64,000 nucleotides of DNA from Cotesia glomerata (GCF_020080835.1 NC_058163.1:18069904-18133903); one strand, 5' to 3'. Counted from the first letter of the stretch, positions 44,963 to 58,021 are shown. Program-made: numbers and translations. Notes: a model not told the origin generated them from the sequence alone.

Positions 44963-47818
44963 ATGTTGGTTATAAACATTCAGGGTTTACTATGGCATCT
45001 GGATGAGCTGAAAAGTTTGTTAGTAAACAAAAGGCCCGATATAGTATGTGTAAATGAAACACATTTGACAGCTGATGTGAATGAATATGAATATGAGATT
45101 AGTAATTATAATAATGTTAAGATGTTTTCATGTAATAAAAGAACAGGAGGAGTAGTTATATATGTAAGAAAAGATGTTGAATACGATGTAATAGATACAG
45201 TGACTGACAATGTTGAGTACGAACTGAATATGTGGATGTGTAGCATATTATTGAAAGGTATATTTAAAAAAACAATAGTAAGTAACGTGTACCATTCTCC
45301 TAATCAGAGTGATGGTATATTTATTGAAAGATTGATACAAGAATATGAAAATTTAAGTGAAAAAGGACAAGTTATACTAGTGGGTGATTTTAATATAGAC
45401 GTGAGTAAAGATTCACAATATTCAAGAAAGTTAATTAGAGAAATGAACAGCGTTGGTATGTATCAGTGGGTAAAGGAATATACTCGTGTGACATCAAACT
45501 CCAAAACAATAATTGATTTAGTTTTCTCGAATGAAAGTATAAATACTAAAATTTTGGAGGTGCCAAGAATCTCAGATCATTTTATAGTGAAAGTGTCTCT
45601 TCCAAAAATTAAAAATAAAATAAAATGTTCAAATATTGATGCAGATATTATTAAATATAAAAGAGACTATAGTCAATTCAATTATGCTAATTTAGGAAAT
45701 ATTATACATAATTATTATGATAATTTTTGTAATAATAATATAGAGTATGAGAATGGAAGTGCGGAGGTAAAAATCAGTCTTTTAACAGATGTTATTGTTA
45801 ATAGTATAGATTCAGTAGCTCCAGTAAAAGAATATGTAATTAAAAATAAATGGCAGAATAGTAGATGGTTTAATAGCCATATTAAAAATTTGATAAGTAT
45901 GAGGGATAATTCTTATAGAGTTTTTAAAAAGGATAATTGTGATGAAGCGTGGGAAAATTACAAAAGTCTTAGAAATACTGTAGTGAATGAAATAAGAAAG
46001 GTAAAAAAAGAATATTATGAGAATTTGATCGACTCTCAAAAAAGTAATTCAAAAAAATTGTGGAAAAATATGAAATCTATATTAGGAAATAAAAGTCAAG
46101 TAGATACTAAATTAGACATTGTTTTTGGTAATGAACTAATCAAAGAAGCTACAGTTATTGCTGATAAATTTAATAAGTATTTTGTTCAAAGTATTGATGA
46201 AATTGTTAATCATATTGATAAGTATAATTATATTGTTGATGACTTTGGGTATGGTGAATCAGTGACAAAACTTGATAAGTTAATAGAAGTTGATGAGAAG
46301 GAATTGAATTCTATAATTAAAAAATTAGATAAAAATAAAGGTAAAGGAAATGTATTGTCTTATGATATAATCAGTAAAATATGGAGTGTAGATAAAATCA
46401 TAATTACAAAGTTGATTAATTGCAGTTTAGAGTCATCAGAAATCCCAAGTGAATGGAAGAACTCATTAATTCACCCGATACCTAAAGTTAAGGGTACTAA
46501 TAAGGCAGAAGAGTACAGACCGATTAACACCCTACCTGAATTAGAAAAAATTTTAGAAGAAGTGGTTAAAAATAGATTAATAAAACATCTTGATAGCAAT
46601 AATATTTTAAAAGAGGAACAGTCTGGCTTTAGAGTACAACATTCATGTGAAACAGCATTACAAAAAACAATGTGTGAATGGAGAAATGAGATAGATCAAG
46701 GCAATATGATAGGAGTAGTTTTTATAGATTTTAAAAGAGCATTTGAGACGATTGATAGAAATAGATTGTTAAAAAAGCTAAAAATGTATGGTGTGAGTGG
46801 TAGTGCACTGGAGTGGTTCAAATGTTACTTAAATGATAGAACTCAACAGGTAAAATTTGGTGAGGCTACCTCTGATAAGATTTCTGTTAATCACGGTGTG
46901 CCGCAAGGGTCTATTTTGGGGCCCTTGCTCTTTATTTTATATATAAACGATGTTGTAGATATTGCAAAAAAATATGGCTGTCAATGCAAATTATTTGCAG
47001 ATGATAAGATGTTATATTACAGTGCTAAGGATGAAACAGAAATAGAAAATGTTTTAAATAAGACACTAGATGATCTTGGAGTATGGCTTAATGTTAATTC
47101 ACTTAAACCAAATGTTAAGAAGACTGTTTTTATGCTAGTTAGAGATAGAAGAAAAAGGAATGTTAAAAGTTTAGAATTGTTTTTAACAGGGGAAAAGATT
47201 GTGCAATGTAGTCAAACTAAATACTTAGGCGTAATGCTAGATGAATTCTTATGTTTTGATAGTCATATATATTATATTATTAAAAAAATTAATACTAGAA
47301 TTAATTTGATGTACAGACTGAGTAGTTATGTAAGTGATTACACAAAAGTATTAATTTACAAAGCGATGATCGCTCCATATTTTGACTATTGTTCAACTAT
47401 TTTGATTAATATTAATGAGGAATGTGTGAAAAAATTACAAAAATGTCAGAATAAAGCGATGAGAATAATATTAAGAGTGAATAGATATACGCCAATTAGA
47501 TGTATGCTAGATACACTATGTTTTCTGTCTGTGGAAGAAAGAATTAAATTTAATGTATGTGTGTTTGTATATAAGATGAAAAATAATTTGTTACCAGAAT
47601 ATTTAAATAGAACTGTTGTTGATAATGAACATAATTATAATACAAGATACAAAAATAGACTACTAGTACAAAGAACAAGAACTGTGAGTGCTCAAAAAAC
47701 AATAAATGTGTATGGTTTTTCATTATTCAACAAGTTAAATATAAACACAAAAAATGCAAGAAATTTAGTAAATTTTAAAAAATTGTTAAGAGAAGAAATA
47801 AGAGAAGGAAAAATTTAA
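44963..47818 (+). CDS. LINE ORF2: APE endonuclease and reverse transcriptase
   Basis: 951 aa, no stops. The APE-type endonuclease occupies about residues 1-220 (CVNETHL with the catalytic Glu, VGDFNID, and the terminal SDHF). RT lies at about 480-760 (YRPINTLP, EQSGFRVQHSC, FIDFKRAFETI, HGVPQGSILGPLLF, LFADDKMLYY, KYLGVMLD). There is no RNase H. Its length and ORF1 PHD-like finger point to the CR1/Jockey group in a broad sense; I do not assign a clade. Both ORFs are intact, so this copy may be recently active. The 3' UTR ends at 47929 in a long (TTA)n. Confidence 0.9.
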   Translation: MLVINIQGLLWHLDELKSLLVNKRPDIVCVNETHLTADVNEYEYEISNYNNVKMFSCNKRTGGVVIYVRKDVEYDVIDTVTDNVEYELNMWMCSILLKGIFKKTIVSNVYHSPNQSDGIFIERLIQEYENLSEKGQVILVGDFNIDVSKDSQYSRKLIREMNSVGMYQWVKEYTRVTSNSKTIIDLVFSNESINTKILEVPRISDHFIVKVSLPKIKNKIKCSNIDADIIKYKRDYSQFNYANLGNIIHNYYDNFCNNNIEYENGSAEVKISLLTDVIVNSIDSVAPVKEYVIKNKWQNSRWFNSHIKNLISMRDNSYRVFKKDNCDEAWENYKSLRNTVVNEIRKVKKEYYENLIDSQKSNSKKLWKNMKSILGNKSQVDTKLDIVFGNELIKEATVIADKFNKYFVQSIDEIVNHIDKYNYIVDDFGYGESVTKLDKLIEVDEKELNSIIKKLDKNKGKGNVLSYDIISKIWSVDKIIITKLINCSLESSEIPSEWKNSLIHPIPKVKGTNKAEEYRPINTLPELEKILEEVVKNRLIKHLDSNNILKEEQSGFRVQHSCETALQKTMCEWRNEIDQGNMIGVVFIDFKRAFETIDRNRLLKKLKMYGVSGSALEWFKCYLNDRTQQVKFGEATSDKISVNHGVPQGSILGPLLFILYINDVVDIAKKYGCQCKLFADDKMLYYSAKDETEIENVLNKTLDDLGVWLNVNSLKPNVKKTVFMLVRDRRKRNVKSLELFLTGEKIVQCSQTKYLGVMLDEFLCFDSHIYYIIKKINTRINLMYRLSSYVSDYTKVLIYKAMIAPYFDYCSTILININEECVKKLQKCQNKAMRIILRVNRYTPIRCMLDTLCFLSVEERIKFNVCVFVYKMKNNLLPEYLNRTVVDNEHNYNTRYKNRLLVQRTRTVSAQKTINVYGFSLFNKLNINTKNARNLVNFKKLLREEIREGKI

Positions 47819-47927
47819 AATGTAGACGGGAAGCAAGTGTGATCTGTAATAAAAGATCTAAGATCTTTTATAAATTTTTTATTTTTTATATTGTATATAT
47901 TTGTAGCTTAAAGCTAAATAAAGAAAC

Positions 47928-48080
<153 letters not shown>

Positions 48081-48239
48081 ATGCGTTGAAAGAAAAATCA
48101 ACTGTGCGGTTTATATTAGGAATCGGGAGCAAGAGTTGAGAGTTGAATTGAGCTGCGAAAAGTATTCACGAATGACAATTCAGTTATTGAAGAAAGAATC
48201 GTATGTGGTTGGGTAAAGCGTGTGACCAAAATCGAACTA

Positions 48240-48491
48240 CCACCATTAATACCGAGCTGAGAGCCGAGCGCTAGACACCAGCAACAATCGCCCTATTCCA
48301 CTGTATCTCCTCCCCTCTTTGTTGTTTTAGTCAGCTCCCAGTTCGAGTTCAAGCACATATCAACACAAGCTTGCGTGACGTCCTATTGTTACTCAGTAGC
48401 TGGTTCTGAATCAACTATTTGCTTAAATACTCAACTGTTACAAAGAGTTTTTAAATCATTATTAACAATTAGTAAAAAAATAATTGTTAAA
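48240..48491 (+). promoter_or_regulatory. maelstrom upstream region / 5' UTR
   Basis: Between the LINE tail flank and the maelstrom ATG. Contains GCGTGACGTCC near 48373 (a CRE-like TGACGTC) and 'TTTAGTCAGCTCC' near 48327 resembling an initiator. An in-frame upstream ATG at 48375 would add 39 residues that do not resemble the family, so I prefer 48492. Confidence 0.35.
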
Positions 48492-51400
48492 ATGCCAGAA
48501 AAAAAGAAGAAAAGTGGATTTTATTATTTTATGTTGGATTTTAAAAAAGCTGAAGAAAAAAATGGTAAAACTATCGACTTGAACCAAATTCAAGACGATC
48601 GTAAATGCGAGCAAGAGTGGAAGGTAAGAACAAAGGATTTTGTCAAAAATTTTTATTTACTTTTATAGTTATAATAATAAAGTTAACCGACATCTTTGAT
48701 TTTTTGATTTTGCTTAATTTAATAAATTAGAACTAACAATTATTTTTTAAAAATTGCACTTATAGTTTTTCAATTTTTCTACAAATGAAAAAATTTTTTT
48801 TTTATTTTTTTGTAATTATTTTTTTATTAAAAAAAATTATAAAAATTTTAGATGTCGGCTAATTTAATTTTCATTTGATAGTTGTCTCTTAACTTACATG
48901 TTTTTTTTGTTGGTCTAAAATGACATTTGATTAATTTTTGGTATTTTTATTTTATAAATAAGTTGAAGATTATTGCTTTGATTTTTTAGTTCCATGTATT
49001 TTTTAAAGTGATTGTCAGTTGGTTAAAAAAAAGTTTATTTTAGGTATCAACCATTCTTAGAATTAAAAAATTGAGGTTAGGTTAGAAAAATTTTTATGAC
49101 GTGAATTAGAACAAAGACTTTTGATGACATAGAAGTGAGAAGATGCTCATTGATTTTTGAACGAAAAAATTATAAAAAAAAAATGCATGTCGAAAATTCA
49201 CAAAATCGCTGGTTATCATTGTTCATTTTTTTATAGAATTATATATTCGTCTTCTTTGTTATCACTTCTTGTGTGAACTGTTAAAGTACTTACAAATTTT
49301 TTTAGTTAATAGGTATTTGTTTTTTATTTTGTGGATACAAAAAATTATCAAAATGTGTGATATTAAAATTAGTAAGCATCAAGTTTCTTTTGTATACTCT
49401 TTTTTCTACGATTCTATTGTCGCGAGTCAGCTGTCTTGATTGTTAAAAATTTGTTGATACTGAAAATTGTAGTCAACCAATAATTTTTATTATTGTAGAA
49501 ATGTACTTGTTTTGCACTAATTTAGATTTCAAATCTTTTTATTTAAATTTTTTTAATAATCAATTTTTTAATATTAATATTTATAATTTATTGATAACTT
49601 TAGTAAATTTATTAATACTCAAATTCACGGGTATGGATAATTTTTGTAAATTTTTTGATTATTTTTTTTAGCAATAATTAATTAAATAGTCCTAACAAAT
49701 GTTCAGTTATCTGCTGACTGCATTAATGTAATATTTAATTCATTTTTTCAATATTAAAATTAAATCTTAGCTATTTTCAATTTTATACAATTTGTCAATC
49801 AAAAATGTAGCGATTCAATTTATAATAAAGTAAATTCTTACAGGCTTTGAGTTTTGCTGAAAAAAAGAGATACAATGAGATGGCAAAATACAAAAGAGGT
49901 GGAGGAAATTCAGAGGAAAAACTCACAGGAATTGGAGAATCATTGAAATTAGTGGAAAAGCGAGAACAAGAACGACGCGATTATCTCTCCCGAATGGAAG
50001 TACACATTAATAATGTTGTTTCTCAAGCATATTCTTTAGGTGGTAGGTATTATTAAATTGTATTGAATAAAAATAATAATAATAATTGACAAAAGTACTA
50101 TAACTATTTTTCAATAACTAATTTAAATTTTCATTCAATAAGCTCAAAAAATGTCTAGAGAAAATTTTGATAAATCTTCATATTTCAAAGAATAACTTCA
50201 AGCTCCATTATAAAACTAAATTCATCCAAAAAAATTTAGAATTAAATATCGCTCTAAAAAAATATTCGTTACTCGATAAGAAAATTAAAATCGTAATTTT
50301 TTAAGATTTACAGGAAACACCATTCTATATTATTCACGTTAATTGGTATTACACTAAAACAAATGTCGAAGACAATTCAGTAGACTACATTCCGGCCGAA
50401 TTCGCTGTAGTGGAATTCAGATTGAATGAAGGAATTAAACGAATCTACCAGGATATTCTCAAAATTAAAATTGAAACGGGATACACTCGAGAAGCTATGG
50501 AGCACAGCGATGCGACTCATAAAATTGACGTGAATAACAATGTTCCAGAAACAAAATTCGAAGACTTGTACACGAAATTTCATGATTTTTTGACATCTCA
50601 AGACAGGCCTTCTCTAAGCGCATCTGGACAAAAGCTACCAATTTTGTACACTACAAGAAGAATAGAAAATGTTGTTCGTTGCTTTTTGAACCGGATGACC
50701 GAAGCTGCTGGTAAATATTTTTTTGTTTTAAAAAGTAATTAGTAATAAAATAAAAATAATAACTAATTATGAGTTTTTTTCAGGAGTTCCACACAATACA
50801 TTTAATCTGTACTCTTTAGATTATTTATTTGGTACTTTGATGATGCATTTAAACGATAATTTTCCAAAAGAAAGTAATCGCGCTAGTTTAGCAGAAGCTG
50901 AATTTGATAAGGATGCCTTTATTTTCACATCCAATATTGAGTGTGCAGTAAGTTAAATGTGTTTTATAACTTTTATTTTACTAAATTCTTTTTTCTTTTT
51001 TTTGGTGGAAAAAAAAAAACATTTAAGAATGTTAATACAATTTAAGCTTGTTTATTTTTGTGACGCTGATTTTTCATTTTATTGAAATATCTTCAAGCTT
51101 AAGATTTTTATTTAAACAATTTATTTTCTTCTATTTGAAATTAGTACCATCGTAATATTGAAGGAACTAGTGAACATTGCAGCCAGTCTGTTGTAACTCA
51201 GTGGGGCTACGCAATTTGTGATTATTGCTGCTTGATTTTGAGAATTAATATGATCAGTGGAAAGCATCGTCCGTACCGAATTGATGAAGAAGTAGCATCT
51301 GGTGTACATGGAATGAAGATTAAAAAAGTTGAAAAAGTCAGTGTGATCAAATCTGAAACTGGGGTATGAATCTTAAATATCATTATGATTATTAATTTTT

Positions 51401-51842
51401 ACATGTGCACTGCTGAATTAATTATTTTATTTCATTTTCGCATCAGGTTTCAGAAGCTTATCGTCTCAAAGTTTCAGAGCGCAGTAGAAAAGAGGAAGAG
51501 CTACGCAAAAAACAAGGAAAAGATATACTGTTCATTGACCACAGTCAAATTCAAAAACCAAAACCAACAGTTGCTATTTCTTCAGCTGCTTCATCTACAT
51601 CATCATTATCATATAGATCAACGGATACGGTAAAATTTGATTTATTCTATGCAATTGGGTCTTTGTAGAATTTTTTTATATTATTAATTTGTTTTTTTTT
51701 TTTTAAGTCACGATCTCTTCGCCCCCCTTCGACCATATCAGAAATTGTCAAAGGTTCAGCGAGTTCACTTGTACTTGATAATTGCAGAGATTTCCCAGCT
51801 CTCGACGAATCTCGAAAATCACGTCAATTTAAAAAACTATAA
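48492..51842 (+). CDS. mael: Maelstrom: HMG box and Maelstrom domain, 7 exons
   Basis: Germline piRNA-pathway factor needed for transposon silencing in animals. Exons: 48492-48623, 49844-50042, 50306-50710, 50784-50947, 51145-51363, 51447-51629, 51708-51842, giving about 478 aa. The HMG box comes from exons 1-2 (KSGFYYFMLDFKK ... ALSFAEKKRYNEMAKYK). The Maelstrom domain (RNase H-like fold) comes from exons 3-5 (PAEFAVVEFRLNEGI, CDYCCLILRIN, with a conserved Cys/His set). A Ser-rich tail follows (SSAASSTSSLSY). The exon 2/3 junction is the least certain; an acceptor at 50305 keeps frame. No lesions. It converges with the carboxypeptidase gene, 690 bp away. Note its position beside a recent LINE cluster. 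Confidence 0.9.
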
Positions 51843-52531
51843 AGTAACTCAATTAAGAAAGTGTTTACCGTTAGCGTTCAATTTTCAGTTCATTTCTTTG
51901 AACTTTTATATTTTTTGTTTATTTCAAATAGTTATTTACTTTTTTAATCATGAGAAATATCATTAACAAAAATGAGAATCAGTATCAATTATAAAATATT
52001 GAATATTAATTGGAAAAAAAAAACTTATTCACTCGATTAATTAAAGAAGTTTTTTTTCTCATTTATATTAAAATTTTCAAAATGTTAATCAATTTATATC
52101 AAAATACAAATACTTATACGCGCATTACAAAAAGTTCAAATATAATCCGTACAATACTTGAATATTCTAATAACTTTTATGAAACTTTGTTCATTGGTTC
52201 AAATTTGTTTTTATTCATTTAATAATTGGAAAATTTTTGTTATAAAAAAAAATTTCGGTAAAATCTTCAGTGATTTTAATTGTTTCTTATAATGAAGAGA
52301 AAATAATCATTGTTAAATTAATTATAAAACATTTTAGTCTAAAATATAAGGTGGAAAAACAACATAATTCAACATTTGAATGTATTGTAAGAAAGTTTAT
52401 AATAATAAATAATAGTTTGTACATTTCATAAATTTAAAAAATTTTATTTTAATCAAATTATTGTACAATCTAGAAATTTATTACTACATATATGAGAATT
52501 GGAATAATTTTTCATAAAAATAATAGAAGAA
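51843..52531. other. Intergenic region between convergent genes
   Basis: 3' UTRs of maelstrom (+) and the carboxypeptidase (-). AATAAA on minus at 52448-52443 is a likely polyadenylation signal for the carboxypeptidase. No further gene was seen. Confidence 0.5.
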
Positions 52532-54126
52532 TTATGAAGCATTAGTTAGCATTTGGAGCATTACATGTGTCGCTTGGTAATTATCTTCTGGTGCCTGTAA
52601 TGAATAATCAATTAATACAATGAAAGAATTATTTAAAAAATTCTCGATATTAAATTTATAATATGGAATTGAAAAATGTACCATATGACCAGCTCTATTA
52701 ATCCAGAACATCTTTAACTTTGTGAAGCCTTGTACGTAGCCTTCAATGTAATTGTCAATAGTGATGGCTTTCCGTTCTGATTTTTTTCAATTTTATGCGC
52801 CATCCCAATGTAGTTTTTCAATCCAGGTGAGCGTACTGGAAGTTGGAATAACAACGTCTAGTTGTCCGTTGTATATAAATACTTTGAGATTTGTTTCATT
52901 GAGGATTCTTTCAACTAAATCAGTAAAATCAGTAAATAAGATAATAGTCAATTATGATCAGCATTATAAACAATGTATTACATTTAAGTTTTTACATAAA
53001 TTGTTACTACTCACCGATATTTGTTACTGGCTTCAAAAAGTCTTCACGCAAGCTATGTTTAATGTCATATGAACGTACTTTGAACGGCCTTATAAGACCC
53101 AGAGTTCTTCTAACACTGCCGTTCATAAGGGAATTTAGTTTTTGGTCAAACCTTACATTTTGCTGAGTTTTTTGAGTAAGAGAAGAAAATGCTAGATGCG
53201 ATTCAAATAACTGTATTTTCTTTTCTAAAAAATTGTACAAATCAATGTTATTTGTGCAATTAATGATAGTAATCCATGTATTTTTGAATTGTTTGATTGC
53301 GTTAGACCAGTTTCCTGAATCTATCGCATATTTTGTCAAACTTGCTGCCTGTTGGATTTTCTCATAACCATTGTAATTTATCATCCCCTGAAATTATTAA
53401 AAAGCGCAAAAAAAGTACAATTGTAACTATTAGTAATAAGTCAATTACCGTGTTTAATAAAAAGGGAGCGTAAAAAAGAATTGAATCTAATGGTGAGATC
53501 CAAGGATCTCCCAAGCCAATTCCTTTCAAATTACTCTTAAACTTTTCAGTACCATCTGTGGGGTTCTGGACCTGAATATTGAAAAATCATCATTTTTAGT
53601 ACCTTTGAAAATCTTTAATAAAAATTCGGTAAACCTAAATATGATTGCTATAAAATTTTATTTTGTGATGAATAGTTATCCATAAATTAAAAATATTTTA
53701 TAGTAAAAATTTTTCTTTTGAAACTTAGTGTTCTCATCAATCTTAGTATTACGTTGGAAACTGCTAGTTAAAACAAACTTAGAGTTCGATTCAAAAATTT
53801 TTTTTTGATTAAACTACATAGATTTTTATTCTTTCTTTTCAAAAAAAAAATTGTTTTTAATTCAAGAAACGCCATTTTCAAGTATAAAAAAAAAAAAACA
53901 TAGTTAACAAATACAATGATTATAAAAAATTAAAGGCCGAAAAAATTAATTATAACAAAACAAAGAAGACTGAATTGTAATTTCTAAAAGATATTTTTAA
54001 TGAATTACCTTATCCCAAAGTAAAACAAAATACGTTGCCATTTTCCCGCCGTAAGATTCAGCAACAATGTAGGTTGGAACTGTGTAACGGGTTGTTTTAT
54101 GCCTGTTCATTGGCCCCTTTATTAAT
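52532..54126 (-). pseudogene. SCPEP1-like serine carboxypeptidase, 5'-incomplete, two stops
   Basis: Family S10 peptidase (retinoid-inducible serine carboxypeptidase type), which removes C-terminal residues in the secretory/lysosomal route. Exons on minus: 54126-54009, 53571-53449, 53387-53015, 52914-52682 and 52594-52532. Catalytic Ser in AESYGGKMAT, Asp in NGQLDVV and His in RAGHM are all present, as is GIGLGDPWISPLDS. Exon 4 has TAA (52795-52793) and TGA (52789-52787) two codons apart, where an AYNW-like run is expected. The frame resumes immediately (KKSERKAI). The signal peptide and N-terminal third were not found upstream; LTR-like sequence lies there. All splice sites are intact, so decay is recent, or the stops are assembly errors. 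Confidence 0.8.
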
Positions 54127-54163
54127 CTAAATAAAAGCAATATAATAAATAAATGATTCTAAA

Positions 54164-56140
54164 TTAACAAGGGCGCCACCAGGATTTTGTATCTCGGTTC
54201 CTGGAACCGGAAACCAGAGCTGAGCTTATAATCTACAGGGAGAGAGAGTGGAGGAAGGTGATCTGAAAGAAATAAATTTTTATTTAACAAAAATGACCGG
54301 TATTTATTTAACAACAAAATAGAATAACAACTCGTGCCCTCGCACGTACACCACTCACTTACAACTAACTTAACACTACCGCTTATAACTACCGGAGGAT
54401 TTCGGGCTAAAACCGTCGCCTCAACTCAGTGCTAGTCCTCTACTCGGCAATTCATCAACAAGTAGAAAACGTCGCACCAAGACTCGATTACCCTACTCGG
54501 CAATTCATCAACAAGTAGGGGTCGTCCAAAAAAAATTCCTAATCCCACAGTACCCTCATACGGAGCGTCTATACTGCGGTTTCTAACTTACTACCACTGT
54601 ACCCCACTTGGCGTCTATACAACGGATTCTAAAGTGTATTAATTACTCTACTCGGCAATTCATCAACAAGTAGAGATCGTTACAAAAATTCTTAATTCTG
54701 ACGGTACCCTCTTATGGAGCGTCTATACCGCAGTTTCTAACTAAGTCGCGCTGTCCACCGGACCCTCACGCTCTATCAAAATTCTTAATCTTGACGGTAC
54801 CCTCTTATGGAGCGTCTATACCGCAGTTTCTAACTTACTACCGCTGTACCCCACTTGGCGTCTATACAACGGCTTCTAGGACTGTACGAGTTACTCTACT
54901 CGGCAATTCATCAACAAGCAGAGAACGCGTACACTCATACACACATATCCCGCACGATCTTCACACACATAACCCACGCGTCTTCACACACACCCTGACT
55001 CTAATTTACTTTTTACTTCTGACTTATAAAATTAAACTCCAAAAATTACAACATTAATTTTTTATTAAAATTTTCAGTCATTAGCTCGCAATTAAATCGT
55101 AACCCATTTTCATAACTAATAATTTAATTCTTAAAAAAATCTACACTAAAAACCGACGCTTGAATTTATTCCAAATTATCCACGAGTTTAATACTCAACA
55201 TTAAATAAAATTTTAGGAACAATATTGACGCAAAATTTTACTCCAATTTCAACTCGTAATTTTATTTCTTAAATTTTGAATAAATTCTTAAGAATAATTC
55301 TTTGTAAAATTCTAACTAATTTTCTGGGACTTAATCCACGCCGTTAAATGTTTTTATAAATAATTTCAATAAAATAATAATTTTAGTCCTCAATAGTTCA
55401 ATATATAAATGACCACGTGGAATTTTTCGATTTATAAATAATTAATAAAACAATTTTTCTCAATGTAAAATAAATTCACGAAAAATTATCCACGGGTAAT
55501 TCGATCTCAATGGCGTCGAAACTCAGTAGCCAATTCTCAATAAATTATATTAAATAAATAATACTTTCTTGTAACAAATAATATTAATAAACGATAATTC
55601 AATTGTTATAATTTATAATAATAGTCCAGTTGTTAATATTGTAAATTGTTGCGTAGTAAAATTCACAAAGGAATTTGCGCGCTCAAAATGGACGCCGTTG
55701 TTCGTAGCTGCGTAGCACGTTTTGGACCTCGGGTACCGAATACTATGTCGTGTCGATTGGAACCTTCTCGATGTTCAGAATTTAATTAATAAAATAAATT
55801 TATTTAAACCAATCTAAGATGTTAATAATTATCAATTGGCCAAATTAACAAATCAATTACTCACGACTTCCAAACCCAAGAGGTCTAGAACATTCCTCGG
55901 GTATAATATCCCCAAGAAGAATGTTCAAACTGCTAACGAACCAAATCAATTAAAATAATTAATTATTATTGAGCAAATTATTATAAACAATTGAATTACC
56001 AAAAAATTTGATTTAATGAGAAGTAGTAAAATTGATGAGCCGGGTATATGACCCCCTTGGCTCGTCAAAGGAATAAAAGTCTCAATACCTGTGTAATTTT
56101 TAAAAATTATTTGTGTCCTTATTCGAATTGATTTATGTAG
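54164..56140. other. Repeat-rich, LTR-like insertion upstream of the carboxypeptidase fragment
   Basis: Opens GGGCGCCACCAGGATTTTGTAT, which resembles an internal segment of the 37841-39616 element (GGCGCCACTGGGATTTTATA). It has a composition profile like the other long LTRs and an internal tandem array (54430-54930). The ends were not defined. No coding capacity. Confidence 0.45.
54430..54930. repeat. Compound tandem array
   Basis: Units containing CTACTCGGCAATTCATCAACAAG (at about 54436, 54483, 54650 and 54895) alternate with GACGGTACCCTC(T/A)TATGGAGCG and CCACTTGGCGTCTATACAACGG segments. Confidence 0.8.
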
Positions 56141-57529
56141 CAATTAGGCAGTATAGGTGAATATTAATTATTTTATTTGATCTTCTTCACAGACGTGAAC
56201 ATCTGCACGTATACCAATTTTTTACTGGTTGACTACTATTTCTATTATCGCACCACATGGTAGAATTTTTTCTTTAATTTTATTTTATTTCATGTTTCTA
56301 GAATTATATAATGTTATTATACAGCATTAAAAATTTTAAATAGAATATTTACTTTAAAAATCTAAAAAGATAAATTAATAAGTCATTTATATTTTGGTCT
56401 TCAGCTATTATTTGTGGCTTACATTTTTTGAATTATTAGAAATTGTAACGAAATTTTTTTCTTCGTTATCTTAATGATGGGTTTATAATTACTAGATCAT
56501 TTTTAATAGTAGTGAAATCAACAGACATCTGATAATTTTAATGGTGTTTTTTTGACAAAAAAAAATTTGTTGAAAATAAACCTCTTGATGGAATTACCAC
56601 AAATTCTATCAACGAGTAAAAATAATTAATTTTAATATTCTGGATCTTAGACTTGAAATAATCAACATAAATGCAATCAATTGAAATATACTGTAAATTA
56701 GAGAAATAATTTTTATAACAAACAAAAAAGTAATAAAACAAATTTATATTTCATCATACGCTCGCGACACTAATTTATATCATTGTAATTGTATAAGTTA
56801 AGAATTAATAAAGTAGAAGAAATATTAAATGTTAAACCTAAATCAATCAATTTTGCTTATCTTAACTTAAACACTGAAAAAACAACTACTTAATAAAAGA
56901 AAAATATTCTCTTCAAAATATTACTGTTGTTTCGAGTTATTCAGTTTAAATTAATTCAAGAAATGTACTCTTGTATTAAAAAAAAAAAAAAAAATAAAGC
57001 TTAAGGATAAAGAAAGAAAGTTTTTTGTTCAAGAATTATTGTCATAAACGAAGCACTTTATTATTTTAAAACAATAGTATTTTTTAATGTTAAATTCTTA
57101 TATAAATCAAGACAATCAGTTGTCTTCAAAATAATTTTTGTCTTTGATCAAAAATATTTTTCTTGAATCAAATAACTTTTATTTCAGTAAATAAATGAGA
57201 AGCGTGGCCAGCTTTATTTTCGTCCAAAAACCAATAATTTTGTGAAAGGTATCGTTAGAGCAGACTGTTACTCTTGTAAATTCAAGTTATAATCCCTTTC
57301 AATATCAAATATAATGCTTCAAAAAGTTATGCACTGACATAGTTAGATATTGTCATTACTCCTAAATTTTAGTAAAGTATCACGTTTGAAAGACTCATTG
57401 ATCATATGATCATCACATCATCAGTTATTAATAAAAAAACAAAATATAATATTTTTTAACGCTGTTCAATAGAGAAAAAAAAATTAGGAAAACGGTTGAC
57501 CCTGAAGGTCATCCCTGCAACTTCCCGCT
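56141..57529. other. AT-rich sequence without recognised gene
   Basis: No exon of the missing carboxypeptidase N-terminus or other protein could be recognised on either strand. Confidence 0.4.
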
Positions 57530-58021
57530 ATTTCCATACCTGGGCGCGTAAAATTGCATTTACGACGTTTTTGAGCTCTTCAAGCTCAAAAATACAATTT
57601 ATATGTTTTTTTTAAACTCTCCGAGCTCAAAAAGATAACTTTTATATGCTTTTGAGCTCTTCAAGCTCAAAAGTTTGATATAAGGTTGATAAAACTCTAT
57701 TTTTTGAGTTTTCAAACCGCAATAACTTTTGAATGAATGTACCGATTTTCACGCAGTTGGCGGTTCGACGCAGTTTTTAAGCCTTATAAAAAATTTCTAG
57801 GTTTATATTGATCAAACTAGAAATTTCGGAGTAATTCTGAAAAAACACTTTAAAAAAACCACTTATGAAAAATTTTTTTTTACAGTTTTTTTTTTATTTT
57901 TCGAAATCTATCGGTCCGAATCGATCCAAATTGTATTCAAAATCTAAGTTTGGACAAGCCCTTTCGAAAGACGCCAACCGCGATCGAATCGGTCAAGCCA
58001 TTCAAAAGTTATGAGAGGTTT

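Noticed and set aside
48375..48491. Upstream in-frame start for maelstrom.
   Set aside because: The 39 added residues do not resemble maelstrom, and MPEKKKKSGFY is the expected start of the HMG box.
54083..54092. TGTAACGGG resembling the start of the 37841 LTR.
   Set aside because: It lies inside the carboxypeptidase exon, which reads through it as conserved protein (TRYTVPTYI on minus), so the match is chance.
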